Shown here in pieces: positions 19,526-30,240 of a DNA stretch of 64,000 bases; position 1 is the first letter of the stretch; each line of letters starts with the position of its first letter. Source of the DNA: Haemaphysalis longicornis (Eukaryota; Arthropoda; Arachnida; Ixodida; Ixodidae). Location: assembly GCA_013339765.2 (NCBI GenBank), contig CM023454.1, forward strand, positions 148,861,603 to 148,925,602, given 5' to 3'. Both the position numbers and the translations under genes were made by a program. Below the pieces are notes generated by a model. That model ran no database searches. It was not told where the DNA came from and was given only the letters and a program-made list of their open reading frames with translations.

Positions 19526-21430
19526 TTGGCTGGTGGCGAGGACTGGTGCTTTTTACCCATTGCTTGCCGTGTTGAAGCACGCACACAGCCCATAGCACCA
19601 CATGTTTTTGTTCATGTTCTTGGAACGGATGTTTCTGCATTGGTTGATACCGGCGGCAGTTTGTCGCTCATTAGTGATACCGTCTTTGAACTTTGCCGAG
19701 CACGTGGTGTTAAGTTGCGCAAATGCAGCACCCGGTTGCAAGTGGCCAATGGTGCTGTGGTTGAAGCGCGTGGGGCTGTGCGCTTGCACATTTCTTACGC
19801 AAGCAGGAGGTGTCGGCAGCGCTTTACGTACTGCCGTGGCTTGGATGTGCCCATGATTTTGGGCCGGGATTTCATTATTCGCGAGGGCCTACTGCTTGAC
19901 TTGGCGGGTGGTGGTTACAGATTGGGCAATGACGCACAATTGATACCTTTTCTGGCGTCAACGCATATCTGTACACGGGAGACGCCCCTCCTTGACACGG
20001 GAGACGCCCCTCCTTGGAGCTGCAATCCACGGCCGCTCAGCATCCAGAAGAAGGGGAAACTGGATGTCGCCCTTGACGAGATGCTCAACACGGGGGTTGT
20101 GCGGCCGTCGCAGAGCGCCCATGCATCTCCAGTCGTGTTGGCGCCAAAAAAAGACGGCAGTGTGCGTCTCTGCGTGGACTACCGTCGTATCAACGACGTA
20201 ACTGTAAGAGACGCATATCCTTTTCCTGCCGTAGAATCCATCATTGCCTCGCTTGGTGGTGCCCGCGTGTTTACCATTCTAGATTGCTCACGCGGCTTTT
20301 TGCAAATTGAAATGCACCCTGATGATATTCCTAAAACAGCTTTCACATGCTACAGGGGTCTTTTCGAGTTTGTGCGCATGCCGTTTCGGCTGAAGAACTC
20401 CCCGAGCTCGTTTCAAAGATTAATGGACATCGTTCTTGACGATGTACGTTATAAGAACGCAATGGCCTATATGGATGACGTCGTCGTCTTTTCGCGCACC
20501 TTTGAGGAGCATCTCGTGCATCTCAGAGACGTGCTCGACCGCATGAAACGCGCCGGCCTCACCATCAATCCCAAAAAGGTTCAACTCGCGTCAAGCAAGG
20601 TTGACTTGCTCGGCTTTGTTGTGAACAACGGAGAGCTTCGTCCTAACGATGCCGAACTGAAAGCAATTACAGAGTATCCGTGCCCGCGTGACGTTAAGAG
20701 CTTGCAGCACTTCTTGGGCATGATAGCTTTTTACCGTAGCTTCATCCCTCATTGTGCGGAGCTGTCACGTCCGCTAAACCAGCAACTACGGCAAGGCGTG
20801 AAATGGCAATGGGAGGAGGCTGAACAGCAAGCTTTTGAAGCACTGTCTCGCGCAATCGCGGAAACAGCGGGGTTAAGGATACCGGACCTTAACAAACAAT
20901 TTGTCTTGCAGACCGATGCTAGCGACTATGGACTGGGCGCAGTGCTGATGCAGGAGTTTGAGGGCGTTCTCCGTCCAGTCGCATTTGCTAGCCATACGCT
21001 CACTCCAGCTGAGCGCAATCACACGGTCACAGAACGTGAGTGTCTAGCAATTGTGTTTGCACTAAAGAAATTTGACATGTATCTTGACGGTGCCTCTTTC
21101 ACCATTCGGACAGACCACATGGCATTAACGTGGCTGCAGCGTTTGCAGAACCCTGCTGGTCGTCTTGCGCGGTGGGTGCTTGCGCTTCAGCGCTACGATT
21201 TTACTATCAAGCACAGGAAGGGTTCGCAGAACCATGTCGCTGACGCGCTATCGCGTGCGCCCCTGCCGCCATCTTCGGACGCGGAAGCGCCGGCGCTGGT
21301 GGCTGCAGTGGATGCTGACGCACGCTGGGGTACGCTGGTGAGCAGGGCAGATCTTCTCGCGGCGCAACGTGCCGACGGACTCTGCCGTAAGATCATTGAG
21401 CACGTCGGGGCACAGGGCGAGCTCCCACCA
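19526..21430 (+). CDS. pol: Gypsy pol: protease, reverse transcriptase and RNase H
   Basis: The first 140 residues are retropepsin (VSALVDTGGSLSLIS). RT follows at about residues 170-390: KKDGSVRLCVDYRRIN, then TILDCSRGFLQIEM (first Asp), FRLKNSPSSFQRLM, and YMDDVVVFS with the YxDD box intact. RNase H at about residues 440-560 has QTDASDYGLGAVLM, TERECLAIVFALKKF, IRTDHMAL and NHVADALSR, giving the D-E-D-D set. Together they copy the RNA into DNA and remove the template. The frame is open up to about 21440, where it shifts into the integrase frame. FRLKN replaces the common FGLKN. The 5' end of protease lies in LINE-disrupted sequence. Confidence 0.9.
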
Positions 21431-21456
21431 GCAACAGCGGTGAGTTTGATACATAT

Positions 21457-22605
21457 GTGTTGGCGGAAGACGGTCTCCTGCTGCGGTATATCCCGCAGGA
21501 CGATGACGAAGCTAATTCCCCATTCCGCGCTGTTGTACCGCGTAAGCTTCGGAGGGCTTTCATCAGTTACTTTCATGATTCAGCTCTGGCTGGACACAGC
21601 TCTGGCAGCAAAACTTATAAGAAGTTATGTCGGACTGTCACGTGGCCGGGAATGAGGCAGGATGTGCTGCGGTACGCCAGGAGCTGTCACGTGTGTCAGA
21701 CAGCGAAACCCCGAGTCGGTTGCCCGCCCGGATTGATGCAGTCTGTTGAGAGTAAGAGCCCCTGGCAAATCGTTGCTTGCGATATCATGGGCCCTTACGC
21801 CCACAGCCCGCGCGGGAATTGTTATTTGTTTGTGGTGACGGACCATTTCACGAAGTGGGTAGAGCTGTTCCCGCTACGTACCGTCAATACACCGAATGTA
21901 TGGAGGTGCCTAATGGAAGTGTTTTCGCGCTTTGGGTTCCCCGCACAGCTCATAACGGATAATGCTACGTATTTTACGAGCAAATTGTTTGAGGACAACT
22001 GCCGAGCTGTAGGCGTGAAACACAAACGTACGACCACCTATCACCCTCAGACAAACATAACTGAGCGTGTGAATCGCAACCTCAAGGCGATGTTAATTGC
22101 TCATACGGAGCAACACAAGGATTGGGATGCTAAGCTGCCTGAGATTGCATTTGCCACTCGCACCACGGTGAATCGTTCAACCGGGTTTACGCCGGCTTAT
22201 TTGAACTACGGTCGGGAAATGCCATTTCCTCTTGACAGGACACTTCCAGAAACGGAGGCGGGTTCTGGTCTGTCGCCCCATGCTGTGGCCGTCCGCCAGC
22301 GCCTGCGCGACGCGATACAGGCTGCCCGGGAGCAGCTTGACGTTGCTCGTCTCCAGCAGGCGGAGCAGTGCAACCGGGGCCGTCGGGATGTTCAGTTTGG
22401 GGTTGGTGACATGGTTCTCCGGCGCACTCATCCACTGAGCGATGCCTCACGCAAGTTTGCCGCGTCGCTAGCCCCTAAATGGGAGGGCCCTTTTACCGTA
22501 AGCGAGAAGCTGTCTTCCATAACGTATCTTTTACGCCACAGGAGTGCAGGTGAACATGCAGGCCCGGTTAATATAGCAGACCTTAAACAGTACCACGTGG
22601 ACTGA
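21457..22605 (+). CDS. pol: Gypsy pol: integrase
   Basis: About 382 residues in a frame shifted relative to the RT part. It begins with an H2C2 zinc domain (FHDSALAGH, then CHVCQTAK). The catalytic core has the D,D-35-E triad: VACDIMGPYAH (first Asp), ITDNATYFTS (second Asp), and TNITERVNRNLK (Glu). The C-terminal SH3-like part reads VGDMVLRRTHPLS through KWEGPFTVSEKL. No chromodomain is seen. Integrase joins the cDNA ends to the target. The open frame with all catalytic residues shows the element decayed recently. The junction with RNase H near 21440 is a frameshift. Confidence 0.88.
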   Translation: MLAEDGLLLRYIPQDDDEANSPFRAVVPRKLRRAFISYFHDSALAGHSSGSKTYKKLCRTVTWPGMRQDVLRYARSCHVCQTAKPRVGCPPGLMQSVESKSPWQIVACDIMGPYAHSPRGNCYLFVVTDHFTKWVELFPLRTVNTPNVWRCLMEVFSRFGFPAQLITDNATYFTSKLFEDNCRAVGVKHKRTTTYHPQTNITERVNRNLKAMLIAHTEQHKDWDAKLPEIAFATRTTVNRSTGFTPAYLNYGREMPFPLDRTLPETEAGSGLSPHAVAVRQRLRDAIQAAREQLDVARLQQAEQCNRGRRDVQFGVGDMVLRRTHPLSDASRKFAASLAPKWEGPFTVSEKLSSITYLLRHRSAGEHAGPVNIADLKQYHVD

Positions 22606-23418
22606 CCTGCTTTTGGCCGCAACGCCTCTTGTTTCTCAATGGCGTCTGCGCACCCGTCATGTTAACTTTCTATGAGATGTATCTAGAGTATCCTTTTTAA
22701 GCACTTTTTTGTTTGGGATTACCTTTTCTTGGCCCTGAATTTGATGATTGATCACTCCCACGTGATGCGCTTCTTTATTTTTCATTTTTTTCCCCAGATA
22801 GAATTGTGTTCGTTTAAGGGCGTTAATTTTTACTTCTTTCACGTCCAGAATCCATTTTGGCATTCGCTACGGCTGCGCCCGCATTCACCGCCGCACCGTT
22901 TGGAGGACTTTTACCACTGCCGCATCAACATGCGCATTGGCATGCCCCGGTGGCATCCTGAGCTCCTGTCTCCGTGACCTTGGGGCCACCTCGGTTCCAC
23001 GGCACTTGCTCCGGGCCGTTCCTGCTCTCTCCTCTACACTGTGTTGCCTTGGCGTGTGTGCTGTGGGCCTTGAATCGGACTTTTCGATGGTGCTCTCGGT
23101 TCCACTCCGGCGCTGCGTACCTCTGGCCGGGAGGCCCTATCTCCTCCCTCTGGTGCTGTGGAACAGACCGTCATCGGTTGGTGGGATTCCTCTAGTGGCG
23201 CCAGCGATCAAGGGGCGTCCATGGCTGTTCCTAGGCTGATCTGATCCTGTGGCTGCTGTCCCGGAGGATGTACCGAGTTTCAAGCTTGCTGTTGACAGAT
23301 GTTTCGTGGACTGTGACGTCATCTTGGCGCTCTGATGCCGATGCCTTCGAATTACTCTTTGTCTATATTTGGTTGGCTCGAGGACTGTGCGTTGGCCTTT
23401 TCTTCGGAGGGGGGAGAG
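22606..23418 (+). other. Gypsy 3' untranslated region with polypurine tract
   Basis: No recognisable domain (an envelope gene is not evident). It ends in the purine run GGAGGGGGGAGAG (about 23406-23418), the plus-strand primer, immediately before the 3' LTR. Confidence 0.6.
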
Positions 23419-23659
23419 TATGGCAATCCCGCAATAATGGCGGGGGACAATCTCACGGGATGGACATGTGCCGGCTGAGGAAGATGTGGGGCGAGACGAG
23501 CTAGGATAGAACATGGCGGACTGGGCTGGGCTACGTGTGTGCAGCCGGATCGGCTGAGCAGTGGACCTTGGCGGAGCGGGACTTCCAGTAAAGGTGTGAT
23601 CGAGGGGGCTCAGTGTCTTTCTGGGGAACTGCGGCCGGGTGCAAGAACCCGGTACCACA
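23419..23659 (+). repeat. 3' LTR of the nested Gypsy element
   Basis: Matches 13109-13350 with scattered single-base differences. The first bases are TATGGC where the 5' copy has TGTGGC. It ends GGTACCACA. Confidence 0.9.
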
Positions 23660-23809
23660 AACGGCAGGTTCCACGCCTGCAAGCGACTTCTGGTGGTTCT
23701 TCAGGCAACTTGAGCAGCACCCCAGCCTGGGCACGAAACATCTAGGGAGGGGGCACGGGACCTGAGTGCCCCCCCTGGCTACGCCCCTGCCTACACCCCT
23801 GCCTACTGT

Positions 23810-25877
23810 TGCCTTGACATAAAATGTTGCAACGAGGTGGCTGCAGTGCTTGCATTCATTCCGACGTAAGCATTCGTTTTTTTCGGTCAGAGCAGAACGC
23901 CTGCTTATAAGCTACATTGATTTCGTTGCCATGGCATTTGAGATGGATGTACAATAAGTTGCACTCACATAATGCAGTTCCCCTATTACTGAAGAGTTGC
24001 AGCGAGCATAATGTGTCTTGGGTAACAGGTCGACAACGTAACTGGAGATGTTTTCTCATGTAGTCATGTACAACTTTCACACCGTGTTCTAATAATGTGC
24101 TCTCTTAAAATAACACTAAAAACATAAAAACTAGTCGGTGGTTTCCTGTCTTCGTAGTATGGCGTGTTTGGTGCAGCAGAATTCTGGACAAAAAGTATTC
24201 ACACGGTCGTACTACGTCAACATTGCGTCCACAGAATCGGCGACGCGATGCACATTCCCGAGGAATTTTTGAGATACGAATATTTTGAGAACAGCGGTGG
24301 GAGGGGGGGGGGGCAGGAAGTTTAGTGGTTTCAAATTTGAATCACAAAAATGAAACAAGTCTGGTTGGATACCAGGGATTGTGGTGCTTCCACCAAAGTG
24401 AAAAGTGAAAGCTCTTGAACAGAATGAGAAAGTTATAAGCTCAAAAATTTACTGCAAACATTGGCTTGTAGCTGACAATCTGAGATTTCCAAGCCACCTG
24501 TTAAAACTCCTTTTCACATAACAAGATGTCGGGAGGGCGGCCCACTGCTGCTGGTATTGCTCTTGCATAGTGGTAGTTTTTAGTTCCTGAGGAGCGCATT
24601 TCAAACGGATGGCCTAATGAAGCGATTGGGCGGTGAAGTGGGGCAGCGAGCGGTGGTGAAATAAATAAGCGGAGAACCCTGGGCAGTCATGAAATAAACT
24701 GGCACCAATTGCTTGATGCTCTTGTTAAACGTAATAAATGAAGGCATTGTTTCTCAAACTGCATGCTCTGCAATTTATATTTTCCTCTGCAAGTGGAAAA
24801 TTTGAGTCAGGTGCAACAACGATGTTGGACACACTTTTTATAGCAGTCCATTTATACTTGAATGATTGGTTATAACGTAATTTTTTTCTGGTTTTTTTAT
24901 ATTATTAGGGGACAGCACTGTACCACTAAAGTTTTCACGGAAAGCATGAACCCTATAAAAAGTTTTCTTTTTCCGTAATTCCAAGTTTGCATGTGATCGC
25001 AAATGCTTGTTTCCCTGTAGTATATTTTGTGAGGAACTCTGACTGCCTCTGAAACCTAGAGTCCCAATCCTGTACCGATTTTGTGGTCGTGTACTAGTAC
25101 TAACATACCAACCCCACAGGGTACCATGATGCAATAAGGTAGTTCAAGCCAGTCCTGGCTGTTAAGTAGTTGGTCCCTGTAGGCACCGGACAGTGACACG
25201 GCACGAAGCTGCAGCACCCAGCGCAATTTGCGGAACATATGAACAACACTGGCACAGTGCCTATGCCAGCCCGCTCAGGACTTGAGTGCGCTTCTTTATC
25301 GCACCACAGTGGGAAGCATAGTCATTGCTACTATTATGTTTATTAAGGGGAGTTATAACATTCTACAGTTATTTTGCCACCCTGTGCTGGTAAACGATGA
25401 CAGATTTACTTGGTTCAACTCACGTACGGGAAGCCAGGTTAAGGCAACTTTGCCTGACGCCCAGCATGAGAAATGCAGGAACATCTCTTGTGCGTCTTAT
25501 CACTTACTTGAACAACTCACTCAGGAGGTACATGGTTTGGTTTGAAAGCTCGTGATCCTTTTTAACTCTTTCGCGACCACGGTTATTCAAAATCGTTCAA
25601 TTGGAATGATAGTGTGAGAGCGCTTTTTCATAGCGTTCCAGGAGTTGCTCGAACAAGTAAAGCTGTTTGGAGTTAAATAAGAAAATGGCCTTTCAAAATC
25701 CCTTTTGTTTTCATTTTTACAACAAGAACGTGATTTTTGACACGCGTTTGAAGCATCTGGGTGTGGAAAAGGGGTGTGGTCATCGCGCGTCACTGCTACC
25801 AAAGAAGAATTCGTTCCAGTCGTAATTAGCCGGACAAAAAGTCCAACAAGACTTTCTTGTTGGGCTGACAGCACGCC
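23810..25877. other. No recognisable gene
   Basis: Two kilobases without a convincing gene or transposon protein; small open frames only. A G-run is present at about 24300-24312. Confidence 0.5.
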
Positions 25878-26045
25878 TGTGGGGCCAATAAGAAGTTCTG
25901 TCGGCACTCTATCGTCCCAATAGCCTAGTCTTCCAACAGGGAGTTTAACCTTGATGGCATTTGTGGGGCCAATAAGAAGCTCTCTCAGCACTCTATCGTC
26001 CCAACAGCGTAGTCTTCCAACAGGGAGTTTAACCGTGATGGCGTT
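25878..26045. repeat. Tandem duplication, 84-bp unit (2 copies)
   Basis: TGTGGGGCCAATAAGAAG begins at 25878 and again at 25962. Each copy continues through CACTCTATCGTCCCAA and CTTCCAACAGGGAGTTTAACC. The period is a multiple of three, so on the minus strand a 28-residue block (KLPVGRLxxWDDRV, ELLIGPT) is repeated in frame. The open minus-strand frame (25587-26201) is not otherwise protein-like. Confidence 0.85.
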
Positions 26046-26384
26046 TACCGGCTCGCCAACATGATCAGTTAACGCCAACAGACGCCTTGTTCGTAACCAG
26101 CGGCGCGAGCGCGCCATCAGACAGAACCGACAGATGCCCTCAAGGTGCTTTTTAGGGCCTAAACAGCAGCGTCTATGTCTGGCATAGACGCTAGACGTCA
26201 AAGTTTGTGTTCTGATTTTTAGATGCGACGCATCTCATTCACTCGCCTTGTCCCTGCATCCATCCGGCGTTGTTGTCGGCGTTGTCGGCGTCCACCCCTC
26301 CCCCATTCTCCTCGCCGCGCCAGTTACGCTCTCCGCCGCTCACCCTCTCTCCTCTCCGATAGCGAACACTCTCTCGCGAGGGGC

Positions 26385-26458
26385 ATTGGATTGGATTCGA
26401 TTGGCTTGGCTTGGCTTAGCTTGGATTGGATTGGATTAGATTGGATTGGATTGGAACT
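26385..26458. repeat. (TTGGA)n/(TTGGC)n pentanucleotide satellite
   Basis: Imperfect five-base repeats (TTGGA, TTGGC, TTAGC). From 26460 to 27250 no gene is recognised; two related blocks (CTGCAAGAC-GGTGC-GAGAAACAA) lie at about 26937 and about 27117. Confidence 0.85.
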
Positions 26459-27253
26459 CTGCGATGCTTCGCATCACCTCAGGGTTCCCCTCGGGAAGAT
26501 GGTGTTATTTTTCCCTTCAATAAGGAACAGTCAGACGGACGATATCATCACGATGTGAAGATATACTTTGGCTCATACCACGGCAAGCACAATCGTTTGT
26601 TGCTGCAGCGTCGGTTGCTCTTCGGCCACAACAAGCTGAATCGGCTCTACAGCTTTCTTTAAGGGCGTGTATGGAGGGGTTCTATCTTGCTATTTTGCGC
26701 AGGCCGCCGGGGGCGATCGTGTAAAATCATTTTCGCTCGTCACTGCCGTTCTGCCTACCTGTTTGCTGTACCAATTACCTCGCCGCCACCGGATGCTTCG
26801 GTCGCTTTCTAATAATCCTCACTTGTTACAAACTCAGAGGTTTTCGCACTCTTAGCAGTCGTTTTACACGACGGGTTTGATGCGCCTGACATGCCAGGAG
26901 TGACATCGCTTGTAGTATTAGCGCGACGTTGCTTGTCTGCAAGACGGTGCCGGAGAAACAAGCGTTATCAACGCCATAATTCTAACGGCACATTCCATTT
27001 CATTCGTGGCTACCGTGGCTTGCGCAGAAAAGGTCGGGTTGGCTGCGATAGCTTTTCTTGAGTCAAATAAGGGAGCTTTGGCTCAATCGCTTGCAGCGCT
27101 AGCAATGCGGCCTCTTCTGCAAGACCGGTGCGTGAGAAACAATCGTTAGGACAGCCAGAATTTCAAAAATTCAGCATAAACTAGACACAAGCGACAATAT
27201 TCGTTGACAACTTATGTAAATATAGAGTTGTTTTAGGCACACCCACACGGACC

Positions 27254-27330
27254 GCCGAAATAGCTCAGTGGTAACGCGCCCGTTTACTGTTTTGTAGGTC
27301 AATGGTTCGATTCCTCGTCGAAACTCGCTT
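27254..27330 (+). pseudogene. tRNA-like sequence with Pol III A and B boxes
   Basis: TAGCTCAGTGG (27261-27271) matches the internal A box and GGTTCGATTCC (27304-27314) the B box, with normal spacing for a tRNA without intron. The T-stem and acceptor do not pair well, and the anticodon arm cannot be folded with confidence. A TTTCTTTT run follows. It is either a decayed tRNA or the head of a SINE. Confidence 0.4.
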
Positions 27331-27838
27331 TCTTTTAGGTGAGGGTTTCATTAGCTCTTTTTTAGGACCAGGGTAAGCGCCTGTTCTTTGCTTTCTCTCA
27401 CGCCGACATTTACCACACTCTTCCTAAACCCAAAGTAGCTCGTTTTCTCGCACCTTCTGCCTTGAGAAGGCCGCCGTGAAAACAAAACGAAAACAAACGT
27501 CGAAACCTCTTTACAATATAAGTATATGCGTCAGTTCCTTTATGTGTATTCACTTTTGCGTTTAAAAACCTTAAATTTAAGTTATAAACACATTTTAGAC
27601 TTTGAAAGCAGAAAGATAATTACCAATATTACAGTACTAACACAATTTCGGTCAAACATAGAGGTGCTGCATTTGAAGTCTGGCAACTATCTCTCACTTT
27701 TTGTGTGTTTTTTCATGGCGTTTTGTGCCGAGTGGTTGCTGGCGTGATTTGATCAGTTTTATCTAATTCAAGCTTAAATCATAGTTATAAAAGCTTTATG
27801 GGTGATGTCTACCCTTCCAACCTACGCGTGTGTTGAAC

Positions 27839-27988
27839 ATGGGGGCCCCGGATGAACTATCATCGCCACATAAAATAGTGCGCGTCAAAGTGGATGACAT
27901 TGCATCAGAACAAAGCGTGTTCGTGTGTCCGCGAGATGAAGACGACAGTGAAGGAGAATTGTACGTTGGAAACATCGTTTTTGCTCGG
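27839..27988 (+). CDS. Candidate first coding exon of a host gene
   Basis: The ATG at 27839 opens 50 codons ending exactly at a consensus donor, CGG/GTAAGTA (27989). The peptide is compact and acidic with strand-like blocks (KIVRVKVDDIASEQSVFV, EGELYVGNIVFAR) and has no transposon similarity that I recognise. A TATAAAA lies at 27786-27792, about 50 bp upstream of the ATG. The exon is phase 0, and so are the candidate exons at 28137 and 30565, which lie downstream on the same strand. The product is unknown; the model is inferred from splice signals and peptide character alone. Confidence 0.4.
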
Positions 27989-28136
27989 GTAAGTACGCAT
28001 TTTTTATTATTCTGTATTTGGTTGGAACGAGTTCTGGTGTTTATGGGTCAGTGGTTCGCTAGACCCCATCTCATTTGCTCTGAGAGCCTACGTGATTTAG
28101 CATACTTGTTTGGCGCCCAGTCCACCGTTTCCGCAG

Positions 28137-28304
28137 AAGTCAGCATCAATTTACGCTGAAGCTACACCTTGGCTACAATGCTCACGCTGTAGTACACGGC
28201 TGCTAATAATTTCACATCACGCAAGGCTATTTAACACTGGGGCGTTTGTTTATGTGTCTCTCAAACAGTGCCTTTGCGGCTGCAGATCGCAGTCGCAATT
28301 TTGC
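28137..28304 (+). CDS. Candidate internal exon (weak)
   Basis: It is preceded by a pyrimidine-rich acceptor (CCACCGTTTCCGCAG) and followed by a donor (TTTTGC/GTGAGT at 28305). The 168 bases are open in phase 0 for 56 codons (start KSASIYAEATPWLQC; cysteine-rich later, CLCGCRSQSQF). It would join 27839-27988 in frame. The composition is less convincing than that of the other two exons, so it may be chance. Confidence 0.2.
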
Positions 28305-28435
28305 GTGAGTGGCACGACGCTGTGATTAGTCCTCCTTCGTGAATACCCGCGGTATACCGAGAAATAACATGAACAGGAGGTTCCCTGGAAGTGCATGCGA
28401 AAAAGCGTACACTTGATTCCGTGGCTGGCGTGTTT

Positions 28436-28455
28436 CCGTGGCTGGCCAGCCACGG
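28436..28455. repeat. 20-bp perfect palindrome within CCGTGGCTGGC repeats
   Basis: CCGTGGCTGGCCAGCCACGG is self-complementary. CCGTGGCTGGC also occurs directly before and after it in the same orientation. A C-run follows at 28487-28497. Confidence 0.85.
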
Positions 28456-28495
28456 GAATTCCGTGGCTGGCGCACTGCACGGAATCACCCCCCCC

Positions 28496-29239
28496 CCTTT
28501 TTTATGTCTTTATTTATTTATGTCTTGATACTGCTAGCCTCAACTCTGGAGGCTGTTGCAGGATTGGGGGATACATGAATAATAAGTGTGCTCTTTTTAA
28601 ACAATTCATGAAAGCGGGAACAAGGGTCAAGGTGAAAACAATATCAGCCAAACAGACTACACACATTAACACGTGGCAATTCAAATGATAACAATGAGAA
28701 GCGCATGAAAGATTCAGCAATAGAGAGTATAGAACACATATCAAGAAGGATTATTTAGCAAAAACGTATACAATTTAAAAGCAAAATTATCAAGGGATGA
28801 ACTAGTAACAATTTCATTAGGAAAACAATTCCATTCTCTTATTACACATAGAAAATAAGAGTATTTAAAGGAATCATTGTGGAACCTGTACTTAATAAGA
28901 TGTTTGTAGTGTTTTGTTCTTGTAGACCTGGAAACAGATGGAGTAATGAATTCCTTACAAGGTATTTTTAGTCCGCCATGGATTAGTTGAAACAAAAATT
29001 TTAGGCGTAAAATTTTGGCTCGTTGACCTATTGTAGGTAGCTCAGCTCGTCTGAGTAATTCCGTGGGTGAGTCGTAGCGTTTATATTTATTGTAGATGAA
29101 ACGAATGGCCATCCGCTGGACATTTTCTCGTTTTAGCAATAAGGTGTTTTGTGTGAGGCAACCAGCAGATTATACTATATTCCAGGATCGGCCGTACAAG
29201 CGATTTGTAGGCAAGTAATTTTGTATCAGGTGAGGCCAT
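28496..29239 (-). mobile_element. CR1/L2-like LINE, 3' end (5'-truncated)
   Basis: On the minus strand, 29087-29305 reads DTKLLAYKSLVRPILEYS, the RT C-terminal block. It is followed after a frameshift by 28741-29139 (NVQRMAIRFIYNKYKRYDS ... IREWNCFPNEIV), the usual LINE C-terminus. The 3' UTR ends in TTTATTTATTTATG at about 28505-28520 (plus strand), matching the tail type of the copy at 2.4 kb. It ends on the right at the TIR element of 29242. Confidence 0.8.
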
Positions 29240-29241
29240 AC

Positions 29242-29627
29242 AAATGCGTGCCGTTCTCGTGAAGCTCGGCAACAGCGTCGGGATATTGCCGTACTCGCTC
29301 CCCAACGCGCCCCAACAGCGTACGCGTCGACCGAGTGCTGGCGGAGTTGTGCTGGAAGAAAAGCAGGCAAGAGATGAGGACGCAGGTGTCGTTAAACAGA
29401 TGAAAATTTACAAAGTGCAAGGTGGAGAAAATAGTATGCAAGGGCCGGAAACGGTGAGAGAGTTCGGGCCGCGTTAAACAGATGAGAATTTACAAAGTGC
29501 AAGGGGGAGAAAATAGTATGCAAGGGCAGGAAACGGTGGGAGAGTTCGGGCCGCGCGCTAGCGAGCGTGTACGGCAATTTCACGACGTCTGACGTTGCCG
29601 AGCTTCACGAGTCCGGCACGAATATGA
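29242..29627. mobile_element. Small TIR/foldback element with internal tandem repeat
   Basis: The left arm (29244-29310, CTCGTGAAGCTCGGCAAC and TATTGCCGTAC) is the inverted copy of the right arm (29560-29625, GTACGGCAATTTC and GTTGCCGAGCTTCACGAG). Between the arms an 80-bp unit (AGATGAAAATTTACAAAGTG ... TTCGGGCCGCG) is repeated in tandem (29396-29475, 29476-29556). No transposase. It abuts the LINE end at 29239. Confidence 0.75.
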
Positions 29628-29659
29628 CGACGCCCGTCTGAGAGTTCACAGAGGCACCC

Positions 29660-30240
29660 GGAAGCTTGGAGCGTGAGAGGGGGTCTTTCACGCTGACAAT
29701 GTCAGAACGCAGCTTGCTAGTGGGCACATGCACGATGTATGCACTGCGTTTCTTGAAAATGCGTGCGAGAATTTCACTGATGTGTGGGATGTAGTTAACT
29801 GCTGCACGTTTTGATGCAGTCCTTGTGGCTGCCTAAACCATTATATTTAAAAAGAAGCGAAGAGGGCGACTAGCAGGAATTGCATTGACATTAGCAGGCG
29901 GAAGCGTCCACAAGGCCTGTGTCAAAACGTGCTGCAATGCTCGTCCTACACATCAATCAAGCTTTTGCACGGATTTTTAAAAAACACAGTGCGCACATCG
30001 TGCACGTGCCCACTAGCTAGAAGCTACGTTCTGACATTGTCAGCGTGAAAGACCCCCTCTCACGCTTCAAGCTTCCAGGTGTTGCTTATTAGATTCCGTG
30101 CGCCAAATGCAAATCAGTGTACATTGGCAAAACAGGCAATCTGCACAGAAGATTAATGTAGCACCGGAACGAAGTGAAGAAGGGCCATGCAAAAACGAAG
30201 CCGAAAAAAGCCCTGACACCAGAGAAGGTCGTATCCCTGA
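29660..30240 (+). mobile_element. Penelope-like element remnant (GIY-YIG endonuclease) with inverted copy
   Basis: The frame around 30040-30200 reads FKLPGVAY-IPCAKCKSVYIGKTGNLHRRL, the Y-x-I-P-C/C-x-x-x-YIG-x-T/R signature of the GIY-YIG domain of Penelope-like retroelements. A stop codon lies inside it and the RT is absent, so it is a fragment. 29660-29746 is an inverted copy of 29987-30077, i.e. of the coding sequence just before GIY-YIG, giving a head-to-head arrangement. Confidence 0.65.

Larger units (their letters stand above)
14815..19528 (+). mobile_element. CR1/L2-like non-LTR retrotransposon (LINE) inside Gypsy
   Basis: It has ORF1 (2A-like motif, coiled coil, L1-type RNA-binding core), an APE endonuclease, a reverse transcriptase, then a 3' UTR ending in a (TGAA)(TAAA)n tail at about 19503-19526, exactly where Gypsy protease resumes. 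The 5' part has a repeated block (see 14816-15150). A 370-bp TIR element interrupts the EN-RT linker. Several RT frameshifts show that it is dead. The clade assignment (CR1/L2/Jockey group, no RNase H) is by motif and tail type only; the exact 5' edge is uncertain. Confidence 0.8.
13109..23659 (+). mobile_element. Ty3/Gypsy LTR retrotransposon with nested LINE
   Basis: It is bounded by 242/241-bp LTRs whose ends are TGTGG...CCACA. The order gag, protease, RT, RNase H, integrase is that of Ty3/Gypsy. The internal region is split after the zinc knuckle by a LINE (about 14815-19528). Without the LINE the element is about 5.8 kb, a normal Gypsy size. The RT and integrase catalytic residues are present, but gag and the RNase H-integrase junction are frameshifted. 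The flanking bases (AACT left, AACG right) give only a weak TSD. Confidence 0.9.
12286..23801. mobile_element. hAT-like non-autonomous element hosting a nested Gypsy
   Basis: The left end is CAGGGGTGTAGCCAG (12286) and the right end is its near-complement, CTGCCTACACCCCTG (to 23801). The flanking octamers are CCTACTAT (12278-12285) and CCTACTGT (23802-23809), one mismatch. An 8-bp TSD with CAGGGGTGTAG-type ends is the hAT hallmark. Without the Gypsy insertion at 13109-23659 the element is about 965 bp with no transposase. Its interior holds a 258-bp tandem duplication. Just inside the right end a second, internal CAGGGGCGTAGCCAG complement is present. Confidence 0.7.

Noticed and set aside
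22937..23239. Plus-strand frame after Gypsy integrase, considered as an envelope gene
   Set aside because: No signal peptide plus transmembrane layout, no fusion or glycosylation pattern; lies in 3' UTR.
26168..26192. 10-bp-arm hairpin AGCGTCTATG-TCTGG-CATAGACGCT as a terminator or miRNA
   Set aside because: Too short for a miRNA precursor and no transcription unit nearby.
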